The position numbers were made by a program, and so were the translations under genes. Below, in pieces: positions 11,283-21,928 of a stretch of 60,000 nucleotides of DNA; position 1 is the first letter of the stretch, and the number at the start of each line of letters is the position of its first letter. This DNA comes from Polytrichum commune (Eukaryota > Streptophyta > Polytrichopsida > Polytrichales > Polytrichaceae). The notes under the pieces are model-generated. The model did no database searches. It saw only the letters and a list, made by a program, of their open reading frames with translations, and was not told the DNA's origin. The stretch covers positions 48,357,169 to 48,417,168 of the forward strand of contig OX485806.1 of NCBI GenBank assembly GCA_950295325.1. The letters are read 5' to 3'.

Positions 11283-11979
11283 CAAGAGGTACACTGAAAA
11301 AACTGTTTTTATGAAGAAATGAGTAGAGAAGGTGAATTGTCAACCAATATTTGATGAAGTCATGTCCTAGATAAGAATTGGCCATAGTACTTTGTATTTT
11401 TTAATTAACTTAGAAACCAAGTACTAGCTTATTATTTCATGAACCATTATAATTAAGTCATTAAATATTTGAAAGACGATAAATTATTTAATGAGAGAAA
11501 TCATCACATCATTGATTTATAATAGAAATCAACCTTGTATTTAATTGCATAATGAAACTAATCTAAAAAGGTGTATGTTAAATTCTATGGACTTGGTTAC
11601 TATCTAATTTACCTTTGTCTATGATTTGTAGATAATTACATGATGAATTCCAATAATGAGTCCAAGTAAAGACTATCGTGACACTGCTTCATTAAAATTT
11701 AATTAAAACAATAAACTTTATAATCTACAAGGTTGTTATACATTACAATTTTTCATGATCTAAAAAGGTGATATTTCTTCAAGTAGTTTTGTTCAACTAA
11801 ATGTTGTGTCTAATCTATCAACTTGTTTGTTTATAATTTTCTTCTCATGTTGAATTGGTTTATGTGTCGCAGTTGTCTCTTTAAGCTCAAGTGTTACTTC
11901 CTTATCTTTGATCTAGGTTCTCTTCTCTTCTCTTTGTGTATCATAGCGTTAAAACCTCTTCATGTGCCGTAGTTTTTTC
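11283..11979. other. AT-rich intergenic stretch
   Basis: Nothing coding or structured is supported here. It leads into the AAGTAACC-type array. Confidence 0.5.
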
Positions 11980-12660
11980 CTCTTATTCTCAAGTAACTAG
12001 TAAATTTTTCCTTCAAATTTTTAATTAGCCAAGTAACAAGTTTCCTTCTTTTCTATGTATCTTAAGTATCCAAGTTGCCAAGTAGCAAGTTTTCTCACGG
12101 TGACAACTATCTAAGTATCCAAGTAACTATATGACCAAGTAACCAAGTAGCCGTTCTCCTTGGTAGACTTGTTACTTTGCAACTTTGCACCAAGGAGAAA
12201 GGTTATTTGGTGACAACTAGCTAAGTGTCTAGGTAACCAAGTTGCAAAGTAACAAGTTTACTTTTCTTCCAAGCCGGTAAGTAGCCAAGTAACCAAGTAA
12301 TATTTTGTTTCTACTTCGGTAGGTAACAAATTTTCTCTTCTTTTCTAAGTATCTCAAGTCGCACGTCACTTCTTCAAGTAACCAAGTAGACAATTAACTT
12401 CTCTTCAATTGCTGAGTAACCAAATAGGTAGTAACAAGTAACATTTCTTCAAGTTGCCCAGTAAACATGTAGCTAAGTGACTAAGTAACAAGTCTTCTCT
12501 TCTCTTCTAAGCATCTCAAGTTGCCCATAACCTTCTTTGAAATACCAAATAGTTTTTCTTCAAATAGCAAGTAATTTTTCTTGTAATTGCCGAGTGTCCT
12601 TTCCTCATTTGACCAAGTAGCCTTTCTTAAGTTGCCAAGTTTCCAAGTAATCAAGTTATA
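11980..12660. repeat. Imperfect AAGTAACC / CCAAGTAGC array
   Basis: Short irregular units built on CCAAGTAACCAAGTAGCAAG recur dozens of times, mixed with TTTCTCTTCTTTTCTAAGTATCTCAAG pieces. An 11-base inverted repeat, TTCTCCTTGGT (near 12152) with ACCAAGGAGAA (near 12190), could form a hairpin. The open frame on the minus strand at 12481-12666 is a translation of this array and is not a gene. Confidence 0.7.
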
Positions 12661-13056
12661 TTTCATTCCAAAAAAAAATTCTCTCTCAACTCTTATCTCT
12701 AGTCTCCTAATTGTTAGTTTCCATTACCGGCACCTCTTCCCATTAAAACATGTGTGAATAGAAACTTAATAATAATTAGACACTCTCTTTTCATACAGTG
12801 GAGATTTTTTCTTTACATGTGTGGTAATGCCTTTACTAATTTTCCACTTTCTTATCCACTCTTGAGGAGGCATTCTTGAGTTATTCACTTAATTTAGTAA
12901 TTTTTTTCAATTCCAATCTCTCTTACAATAATTTTCTTCTTGTAATAATTTTTTTTGGATTTTCACATGTATAGGTAACAGTTTATTTTTATCGCAGTCA
13001 TAATAGTTGTATTGCAATTTTTGTTATAATTGGATTACATTTTATTTTTACTGCAG
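12661..13056. other. AT-rich stretch
   Basis: No feature is supported between the AAGTAACC array and the family-2 LTR that follows. Confidence 0.5.
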
Positions 13057-13061
13057 CCTCT

Positions 13062-15561
13062 TGTGAGCCACATTCACCCCCACCCTTAATTGTGTCCTAG
13101 TCCTGGTGAAGGATCCTCTTTCACAACCTTCCTCTCAGCTTATGGAAATGCATAACCAGCCCTCAGTGAGAGTTGAATAAAACACATTAATTTTTTATTT
13201 ATTGCTTGGTCTTCAAGTATTAACAAATACTCGTAGCTCAACACAACTCATTTAAACCCTGTACTAACACTAATCTAAGTCACTAATCCCTTCACTACAA
13301 ATTGATTATTATCCCCTGCCCAACTGCCGATACTATGGGTAAGTCCGCCCTGCCACCTCGTTAATTCCCCTTCGTTCCTTCGGCCAGCTCACATCTCCAC
13401 TGGCCATTAATGTGCCACCAGGGCCTTCACCCTCCTTACACTCTGCTCAACGATAAAACCATAACCTGCCCAGTCGCCTCAAGGCCTCCTTCAAATCCTA
13501 GTATGGTAGAGGATCACCACTGCCCAGCCATTTCGACCCGCGTCCTGTGTGTTTTCCAAGTTGACGAGCAACCACCCAGCATTCAAATCCTGCCTCTTGC
13601 CCCCGCTCCTTGCCTTCATCACAAAATCATCAGTAATCCACCGCATTCCCAACTCTCTCTCCTTTTGATTTCTGCCGCTGACCCAATCTCCCCTCCAATT
13701 CCCAGTCACCGAGCCCACCAGATTGAACCTCTCCTCCTTCAGTTGAGCTTGCAGCCAATGCAGCTGCTGGTTACAACACCTGTATAGTCTAAGCTATTCT
13801 CGGAATTGCACCGTGGCAGCCTTCGCATCTGCACACCTTTGATGGCCAGCGAGTGGTCTCGTTGGGTCCACCAGCTGCCTTGCTCAGCACTCCTCACCGA
13901 ACCTGTGAAGTCTTACTCCCTCCACCTTAACTGCTGGTCCTTTGGTTAGTGCACATTGCTGAATCCTTTTTGATTCAAGCCATCGCCAAATGCACTTGCT
14001 TGGCCGCTGGCCCAAAGCATTTTACCTTGAACGAGAAACATAGGTAGTCATCTGGCGTTCCGCCTTCTAGCCTCCCAATCTCCCTTCTTCAGCGCTCGCA
14101 TTACACCAGGCCAAAATTCCTGGTGCCCTCGGCTGCAACCATTTAGTGCAGAAGCCGATAGGGAGGCCTCTTCGGTGCTACTGCCACCATCTTTGTCGCA
14201 ACCCTTGCTAGGTCCCTTAATAATCTTGCCAATTTTCGTTTCTAGCAAAGGTTACGAGCGATAACCCTTCGCATTCCGCCATGCTAATGGATAGCTCCTC
14301 TTACCCCGGACCAATAGTTCATAGGAGGGAACCAACCCTCCTACTTTGCTTTTAGGACTCACCCCTTAATCGGTAACCCATTTCCCCAATGTGGACTTCC
14401 ATCCATGCAAGTCCAATCCTATGTTGATCATCGCGTTGCCGGAGCAACACTACAACAACCCGAAGCATACTAGGCAACTATGGCCTCACAATAGGCCAAA
14501 GCCCATGGAGGCCTTGCCGTTCGGCCTCGGGTGGGTGAGGCCACACCACCTCACCCATATAAGCCTCTAGGACTTCACGCGGGGCCCTACCCCACCGTCA
14601 ACCAACCTCTTGTCTCTCTACCAAGAGTTGGGGCCAAGTGGACATTTTCCTTTAGCTGTTGGGCCTAGAACCCCCCCAGCAGCTTCAGACCATCATAACT
14701 TCCTTGTATGATGTCTGATCATAACAACCAACCACTCCATGTTCATCTACGCTTCACGTAGATGCCGATGGACTCCTCACTTGCTCCATTTGAGAAAGTC
14801 TTGACGAAGTTATGCCTGTTTGAACCTTGGCAGTCCCGGGAATCACTCCCAGGCACTGCTGTACCAGGGCGCTGTCCCGGGACAGCGCCCCACTCAAATG
14901 GCCATAACTCCTAGCTCACACCTCCGATTGAGGTGTTCTTGAGCTTTCTAGAATCACCACGCCATGAGCTACGCATAACTCATGGCCTTACCCTTGTGCC
15001 TCCTAATCTTCGTGGGTGGGAGGCGTTCCCATCGCCCGGGGCCCTCACCCACACTAGGATCACTTGGGCCCTCTCACCAACGGCGCCACAAGTCCCGGGT
15101 GTCACTCCGGGGTCCCCCTTGTGCCCATGGTGTTTCGGGCACTCCTCATGGAGAGGTGCGCGACAATCTTCCCAAGAGAGAGAGTGCCAGTCCCCTCTCC
15201 GAGCATTCCAGGGCCTCTCTCCTGGATCCAAACTTTCAGTGCCTGATCCGAATTGAGGAGGGATCCCCCCCCCTTACACAATTGTAGCGTAAGCCTAATA
15301 CAAACACTACTTTAAGCTCGGCCACCCAAGCCTAGTCTAAGTCTCTCAAACTTAGGTGTCCCTAAAACTGAATTAAACTAATTACTTATTTTTGGTCTTT
15401 TTCTCTTTTACTAATTCAAGTTCAACACTTGATTCAACTATAACTAAACTCTAACACATCACTTTTTTTGTATGCTTTTGACAAATCAAACAAACACGAA
15501 CTTTAAGGTTATCGTAATTTTTACACTTGAGAAGACATGTGGGCGCAATTTTGGGCTCACA
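13062..15561 (-). mobile_element. Family-2 solo LTR, copy ii, TSD CCTCT
   Basis: Exact duplications CCTCT lie at 13057-13061 and 15562-15566. The left end, TGTGAGCCACATTCACCCCC then ACCCTTAATTGTGTCCTAG, matches the right-hand terminus of copy i in reverse orientation. The right end, ATGTGGGCGCAATTTTGGGC then TCACA, matches the TGTGAGCCC start. Total length is 2500 bp, of which 972 bp is a nested family-1 LTR (14194-15165) plus its 5-bp duplication, leaving about 1.5 kb. No gag, pol or primer site is present. The 125-codon open frame at 13410-13787 is Pro/Leu-rich LTR sequence without a recognised family. Confidence 0.82.
14194..15165 (-). mobile_element. Family-1 solo LTR, copy B, TSD ATCTT
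   Basis: A 972-bp unit from TGTCGCAACCCTTGC to GAGGTGCGCGACA with perfect 5-bp duplications ATCTT at 14189-14193 and 15166-15170. It is inserted into family-2 copy ii. It is one of the best preserved copies and carries the perfect 24-bp palindrome (arms GGGCGCTGTCCC) at 14867-14890 and the other family hairpins. The unit has no internal sequence. Open frames across it (14933-15287) recur in other copies only because the LTR is repeated. Confidence 0.92.
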
Positions 15562-15629
15562 CCTCTTAATGCATGTTAGCCTAGCTATAATTTAGCCTCA
15601 GTCTAATTATAGAATATTCACCCTCGAAT

Positions 15630-16892
15630 GATATCATGTACGCTCAAGCTTTAGAAATATACTATATATTATCTTAAATTAACCTTTTCAAAGCTTTTAT
15701 ATGCATTCAAAGGCTTCACAAACCTGAATCAACCCCTGTTAAGCTAAAATAACCCTTTGCTCAATCTACTCAACTTAAGAAAAATTTGCTCTCAATCCAC
15801 TTAAGCTGAATCCTCTTGCATTTAGATTGTAGAACATTCAAATCATTCAAGTCAAGATTTTTTTGCTTTCAAATGGGTCTTTGCACACTCAATCCGTTTA
15901 AGTCAAATGTTTTTGAACTATATTGAACCCCTTTGCTCTCAAAAATTCCTTTGCAACCTTGACCCACTAAAACCAAATGTTTTTTTAACTATTATAAGCC
16001 CTTTGGCTCTCAAAAAATACCTTTGCACCTTTGATCCACTCAAATCATATATTTTTGAACTCAAATGAATATTTTTGTTTCAAATGTGTTTTTGCATTTT
16101 TAATTATCTCAACTAAAGCCTTTTGGTTTCAAATTTATTTTTGCACACTTAGATCACTCAAATCAAGCCTTTTTCAATTTTAATGTGACTTACCACTCCA
16201 ATTGTGCCCTCGTCAACTTAAATGTATTTTTCACCTTCAAACCATTCAAATTAGGTTTATTCCAACTCAAATGTGCATTTTGACCTTAAAAATACTCAAA
16301 ACAAACCCTCTTAAAGTCAAATGCATTTTTGCACTCCCAACACACTCAAATCAAGTCATCTTCAAGTCAATGTGCCATTGCACCCTTGAACCACTCAAAA
16401 CAAGCTTGTTGTATGTGTTATTGTTGTAGACATTTTTTAATTCAAATTTTCTTAATAATATTTTTCCCTCTTCAACTCGGATCAAACGTTTTTAAATTCA
16501 AATGAGGCCCTTTAACCTTCAAATACATCTTTGCCTTCCTAATACACTTACATTAAACCTTCTTCAACTCAAATGTGTTTTTGCACCCTAAATAACCTCT
16601 CATGACCTTCAATATTTTCAAATGTGTCTGATTCCACTCAACCACTCAATGCATGTTCTTTTCAACCCAATTAATGTTAATTCTTTCAAATATGCACAAC
16701 TTATATTTAACACCCTCAAATCAAGTCATTTTCAATTCAATACCCTCAATATTTTCAAATCATCTCTTTTTACCTTCAAATGACCTAAATACCATTTAAA
16801 TGTGCATGGTTGCATTCGACACCCTCAAATCAAATTCTCTTCAACTCAAATCACCTTAATACTTTCAATTACACAAAATTTACATTCAACAT
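15630..16892. repeat. Degenerate tandem array, CACTCAAATCAA type, left part
   Basis: Imperfect units of roughly 55-75 bp recur, of the form ACTCAAATCAAGCCTTTTTCAA followed by CTCAAATGTGTTTTTGCACCC. The spacing is irregular and divergence is high. The open frame at 16202-16429 is a translation of the array. The array is cut by the family-3 insertion at 16893 and resumes at 19691. Confidence 0.75.
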
Positions 16893-19690
16893 TGTGAACC
16901 CTTAGAGTGGTCCACCACTCCGCGGGATCACTTTTAGTTAGGATGTTAGCATTAAAAGTTAGAATTAATAGGGAATTTAGGGAAAATTAGTCCAATTAGT
17001 TGTTAGTCTAGAAGAATGAAGGTGGAGTACTAAGGACTTTGGGCCTTCAACCGGAAGTAACAAAATTCTAGTGAAGGGTAATGTTGGTTAAAATAAAAAC
17101 TAAGTAGTGCTGGAAAATAGCGAAGTAGAAAAAATATGCTAGCTAAGAAAATATTAGTTTATTAGTTAATAAGGATCACACAACACTATTGGAGGTGTTT
17201 GGCGTGAGAAGACGAAATTGGCTTGAAGACTTTTGAAGAAAAAATAGAAAGAGAGCAAAGGGGTTATTTGTCCACTAGCCCCCTTGCCAACTCGATGGCA
17301 AAAAATTAGAAATGTTCTAAGGTTCCCCGTCGAAACCACCTCGGCGAGAAGGTGACAACCTCAACCGGGAAAAAACCAAAGTTTCGGGAAAGGATTCGAA
17401 GAATGGAGCCGATGGCGGACGGATCCAACCATTTTTTGAGAGGGTTTAAAAACCCCTCTTCCCCTTTCAATCTCTCTCCATATTTTCATTTTTTGCACGG
17501 AGAAGCCCTCTAGAATTGTAGTTAAAAGGAGGAAACATCCTCATTCATTCAATATAGCCATAAGTTAGAATTCTTCAAAGAAGTTAGTGTGTTTTTTAAT
17601 ACACCCCTAAGTAGCTGTGCCATTTCCAAGCAAGTGTAGTGGACACAAAAATTACAATTTAGCCTTTAGATTTTGAATGAATGTAGCCCTTTATGTTAGC
17701 TTTCCAAAAAAACCTAATATTATTAGAATCAGACTTAGGGAGCTAACGTTATGAATGTTTGAATGAAGGTGTTTTAGCTGCTTTTTAAATTACAAGCGTT
17801 GATTTTGCAAGCGCATGACTAAAAGAAAAGTCATTCAATTGATTTGGTATTTAAGTGTGTTATAGGTCTTGTTGTTAGCTTACTAGAATGTGCAAGCATG
17901 CTAGAATCTAATTTGATATGTGAAAGTTATGAGTGTTTTAATGAAGATATCTCAGCTGCCTCTCAAACTATAAGTATTGACTTTGCAAATGCATAACTAA
18001 AAGAGAAATGATTCAGTTGCTTTGATATTTAATGATATTTGATGATTCAGTTGGCTTATAGTTCTTGTTTTTAGCTTTCTAGATTGTATAAGTTTGTCAC
18101 AATCAGATTTAAGGAGTGAGAGTTATGAATGTTTGAATGAAGGTATCCCAGCTGCCTCCTAAAATATAAGAGCTGACTTTGTAAGCTCATACCCGCAAGA
18201 GGAATCATGCAGTTGTTTTGATATATAAGGTTGTTGTAGATATGATTTTAAGGTTTCTAGAAAGTCTAAGCTTGCTAGAATCTAAGATTAAAAGCAAGTG
18301 TTATGGATGTTTGAATGAAGATATCCCAACTGCCTCTTGAATTCTAAGAGCTGACTTTGTAAGCTTATATCTTTAAGAAGATACATGCATTTGCAATTGG
18401 GTGAGTGATAGTTTATTTTATTAGCTTTCCAGATTATTAATAATTGTTCTAATTAAAGCTTGTGGGCAAAAGTTGTGGCCGTTTAAGCAAAGGGATGTCT
18501 GTTGCCTTACGAGAAGAGGTTCGTCCATCCAAGGTTGGCGGATACGAATTGGTGTTGTAGGCAGCCTAGCGTTGGAGTAGGGGTTCAGCACTAACATTTG
18601 CCAAGCCAAGATGGGAGTCAATCGGTAAGCATTTTAACCCTACACCCTTCAATTTAGGATTGAAGGGTGCGCGGCAAAGGTAAATTCTCACCCCAACCCA
18701 ACTATCCATGTAAGGCTAGGGAGGCATCACCTACCTAGCCACCGAGGAGAATTCCAACTCCAATGTGTGCAAAGCCTTTTGGTTAAGTGTTGTGATAGTA
18801 GTTTTCCATTTATAGCTCGTTTGTGTGTGGTGAAGTCGGGTTAATCACCGGCATGACCACTCTGTATGTTTGTAGGTGGTAAGGTGGGAGTAATGATCCA
18901 CGAAACCACCATCATGTTGTTGGCCCCAAGGGTTGGAGGTGATGGCCCCAACCCTTGAAGATTGTGCAACAGGTTGAACAGACAGGTTGTCTTATTCCCT
19001 CGTCCCATCAAGTTGAATTTTCGTGGTCAAACCGTGTTAAACTAATGAATAACCAACACAATTCGTACGACCCCCGTGGGCAAAAAACCAACCGGAAACT
19101 TAAGTCGGAGGATTGAGACTACCCCTCTGACGGCAAAGATCGGAGGGTGTAAGTATCAATCAACCTTCAAGAGACCCGCACAGAGCCTTGAAGGGTTTGG
19201 GTTAGGGCGTGCACCAAACATGTAGGTGGTGATACCATAAATTTTGAACTTAGTAATATAGGTTTTGTTCAATCAACCATAAACTAAGAATGAAGGTTGA
19301 GAGAGTGGGACTTAATTAAGGTCCCCCTGTTTAGAGAATTTAATATAAAATAAGTAAAGAAGTAGAGGTGGGCCAAGGTAAAATGTAAGGTTATTTCATC
19401 CATTAGGGTTAGGTTGCCTTGATCCCAACGCTAGTGCATCTGCGCGTAGACTAGGATAGAGTAGGCATTAGGTTAGGGAACTTGATAATTATCCTAGGCA
19501 CTTAAAATCTAGGCACAACCTATCGGAAGGATACGACGCGATTATCAAATCCCTCCACTAACACAAAACACCCATTAAATATCATAAACCCGGGTTCGGC
19601 TTGGGCACCTGCCAAGGCAGGCCACCCTCGCCGAAGGGCTTCTGCGGTATTTTTAGGCTCCTTCGGAGGGGGGTGCCCAAAAACACCACA
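16893..19690 (+). mobile_element. Family-3 solo LTR, copy 1, TSD AACAT/AACAC
   Basis: A 2798-bp unit starting TGTGAACCCTTAGAGTGGTCC and ending CCCAAAAACACCACA. Near-identical 5-mers flank it (AACAT at 16888-16892, AACAC at 19691-19695), and the same tandem array lies on both sides, which confirms an insertion. It is collinear with 34646-37474. A TTTAAAAACCCC box near 17445 followed by pyrimidine-rich sequence suggests plus-strand transcription. No retrotransposon protein motif is visible, so this looks like a long solo LTR. Several sections of about 200 bp at 17740-18420 repeat GTTATGAATGTTTGAATGA and a following GCTGCC-containing string four or five times. Confidence 0.78.
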
Positions 19691-20022
19691 AACACCTCTA
19701 AATCAAATGACCTCAATACCCTCAAATCATTACCTCTTACCTTCAAATGACCTTAATACCCTCAAATCATGTCCTCTTCAACTCAAATCACCTTAATCTC
19801 TCAAATGTGCACAACTTGTAATCAATACCGCGCATAGTACTACTCATAGCGTAAAATTTGCACAATTGCATTCCACAACCTCAAATCAAATCCTCTTCAA
19901 CTTAAGTGACCTTCAACTCAAAGATGCACAAATGCACTTTGAAAACTCAAATCACCACTCAAATGCATTAAATATGCATTCAAACAATAACAACACTCAG
20001 ATCTATATATTCAACCTCCAAA
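19691..20022. repeat. Degenerate tandem array, right part
   Basis: This continues the CTCAAATCA / CCTTAATACCCTCAAATC array after the family-3 insertion. It is next interrupted at 20023 by a family-1 LTR and fades out after 20660. Confidence 0.72.
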
Positions 20023-20652
20023 TGTTGCAATTCTTGCTAGCTCCCTTTAATTACCTTGGTCATTTTCATTTCTAGCAATGGTTATGAGCGCTAACCGTTC
20101 GCATTCCGCCATACTAATGGTTAGCTCCCCATATCGGGCACCTTATATTTCATCGGACAAACCAACCCTCCTACTTTGTATTCAGCACTCACCCCTTAAT
20201 CGGTAACCAAGTTTTAGATGTGGAATTCCATTTATGAAAGTCCAATCTTAAATTGATCATCGCGTTGCCGGAGCAACACTATAACAATCTGAACCATACT
20301 GGGCAACTATGCCCTCACAGTGCGCCAATGCCCATGGAGGCCGTACCGTTCAGCCTCGGGTGGGTTCGGCCACACCACCTCATCCATATAAGCCTCTAAG
20401 ACTTTTGGCAGGGCCCCTACCCCACCAACAAGAAACCTTTTGTCTCTCTACCAAGAGGTGGGACCAAGTAGACATTTTTTCTTAGCCGTTTGGGCTGAAA
20501 CCCCGAATAGCTTCATAATACCATAACTTCCTTGTCTGATCTTTGATGTTCACATTTGACCACTCCATCGTAATATGTGTTTTGCATAGATGTTGATGGA
20601 GTTCTCATTTGCCCCATTTGAGCAAGTACTCCTCATGGAGTGTTGTGCAACA
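20023..20652 (-). mobile_element. Family-1 solo LTR, copy C (internally deleted), TSD CCAAA
   Basis: It runs from TGTTGCAATTCTTGCTAG to GTTGTGCAACA with exact duplications CCAAA at 20018-20022 and 20653-20657. The copy is only 630 bp long. Compared with full copies, about 340 bp is missing between GAGCAAGT and ACTCCTCATGGAG, at about 20625. The missing part includes the 24-bp palindrome and the CCATGAGCTA hairpin. Confidence 0.88.
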
Positions 20653-20657
20653 CCAAA

Positions 20658-20921
20658 TGTGCATATTTAAACCTCCAATTTTCAAAATTCCAAGCCTGTA
20701 GGCACCAACCAATGCCCAAACATGCTCCAATGCACCTCCTACACTAAGCACCCCAAAGGCTCTTCAAAACACTAAAACCTCCCAAAATCCACTTCCTTAC
20801 CAACAAGCGCTAAAATTTGTAATTTTAAATCTTGTGTGAGTAAGCCCATAACCTATTGAAGCATAGTATACCTAGAGATCAAATTGCACAGACAATTTTA
20901 TATACATAAAAGCATACGAGC
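20658..20921. other. Short AT-rich stretch, promoter-like near its end
   Basis: There is no gene. A TTTATATAC motif at about 20897-20905 lies just upstream of the signal-peptide-like frame that begins at 20922. Confidence 0.4.
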
Positions 20922-21005
20922 AATGTTTGGATTGAGATGGTCACCCTCATTCCTTGCCTTGCTCTTTATTGCATTTTTCCTCATTAGTTCACACAATGCA
21001 TATGG
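20922..21005 (+). pseudogene. Possible signal-peptide exon cut by family-1 LTR
   Basis: The ATG at 20922 opens MFGLRWSPSFLALLFIAFFL, then ISSHNAYG. A short basic n-region, a hydrophobic core of about 15 residues and a small-residue end are the layout of a secretory signal peptide. The frame is cut at 21005 by the family-1 copy D, whose TATGG duplication lies within the last codons. Beyond that LTR the frame resumes at 21929 and stays open for about 22 codons to a TAA. A TATA-like motif lies about 20 bp upstream. The true start may differ, and the call rests on one hydrophobic segment that could have arisen by chance. No family is recognised. Confidence 0.28.
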
Positions 21006-21923
21006 TATCGCAACCCTTAATTATCTTGGTCATTTTCCTATTCTAACAAGGGTCATGAGCAATAGTTTTTTAGCATTCCGCCATGCGAATGAGTAGTTCC
21101 CCATACCGTGGACTTCTTAGTTCGTAGGAGGGGGACCAACCTTCCTAACTTACATTTGGGACTCACCCCTTAATCGGTAACCAATAATAAGATGTGGGCT
21201 TCCATCCATGGAAGTCCAATTTTTAGTTGATCATCGTGTTGCCGGAGCAACACTACATCAACCCGAACCATACTAAGCAACTATGTCCTCATGTTGGGCC
21301 AATGCCCGTGGAGGCCGTGTCGTTCGGCCTCGGGTGGGTTTCATGGCCACACTGCCTCACCCATATAAGCTTTTAGGATTTTTGGTAAGGCCCCTACCCC
21401 ACCATCAAGAATCGTTTTTTCTCCCTACCAAAAGTTGGGCTAAATGGACATTTTTCCTTAGCTACTGGAGCTAGAAGCCTCTAGCAGCTTTAGAATAGCA
21501 TAACTTCCTTGTATGATTTTTGATGCTCACATATAAACACTCCATTGTCATGTATGTTTTGCGTAAATGCCGATGGAGTCCTCACTTGCCCCATTTGTGC
21601 AAATATTGAGGACGTTATGCCTGTTCAAACCTTGGAAATCCCAGGAGCCACTCCCAGGCCATTGAAATTGCCATATCTCTTAGGTCACACCTCTGATTGA
21701 GATGTTCTTGAGCATTCTAGAATCCGCATGCCATAAGTTCATGGCCTTACCCTCGTGACTCCTAATCTTCATGGGTGGGAGGCGTTTCCAACGCTCGGGG
21801 CCCTCACCCACACTATAATCACTTTGGGCCTCCACCCACAACGCCACAAGTCCCGGGTGTCACTCCAGGGTCCCCCTTGTGCCCATGGTGTTGCTAACAC
21901 TCCTCATGGAGAGGTGCGCAACA
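21006..21923 (-). mobile_element. Family-1 solo LTR, copy D, TSD TATGG
   Basis: A 918-bp unit starting TATCGCAACCCTTAA (the terminal TG mutated to TA) and ending GAGGTGCGCAACA. Exact 5-bp duplications TATGG lie at 21001-21005 and 21924-21928. The family landmarks are present but diverged. There is no internal region. Confidence 0.88.
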
Positions 21924-21928
21924 TATGG

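Noticed and set aside
14933-15287. Overlapping 60-107-codon open frames that recur at 11050, 21755, 53295 and 57798
   Set aside because: They recur only because they lie in the family-1 LTR; frames differ among copies and no protein family is recognised.
11980-20660. Possible CRISPR-like or satellite organisation in the tandem arrays
   Set aside because: Units are irregular with no constant spacer or unit length, and the genome is clearly eukaryotic.
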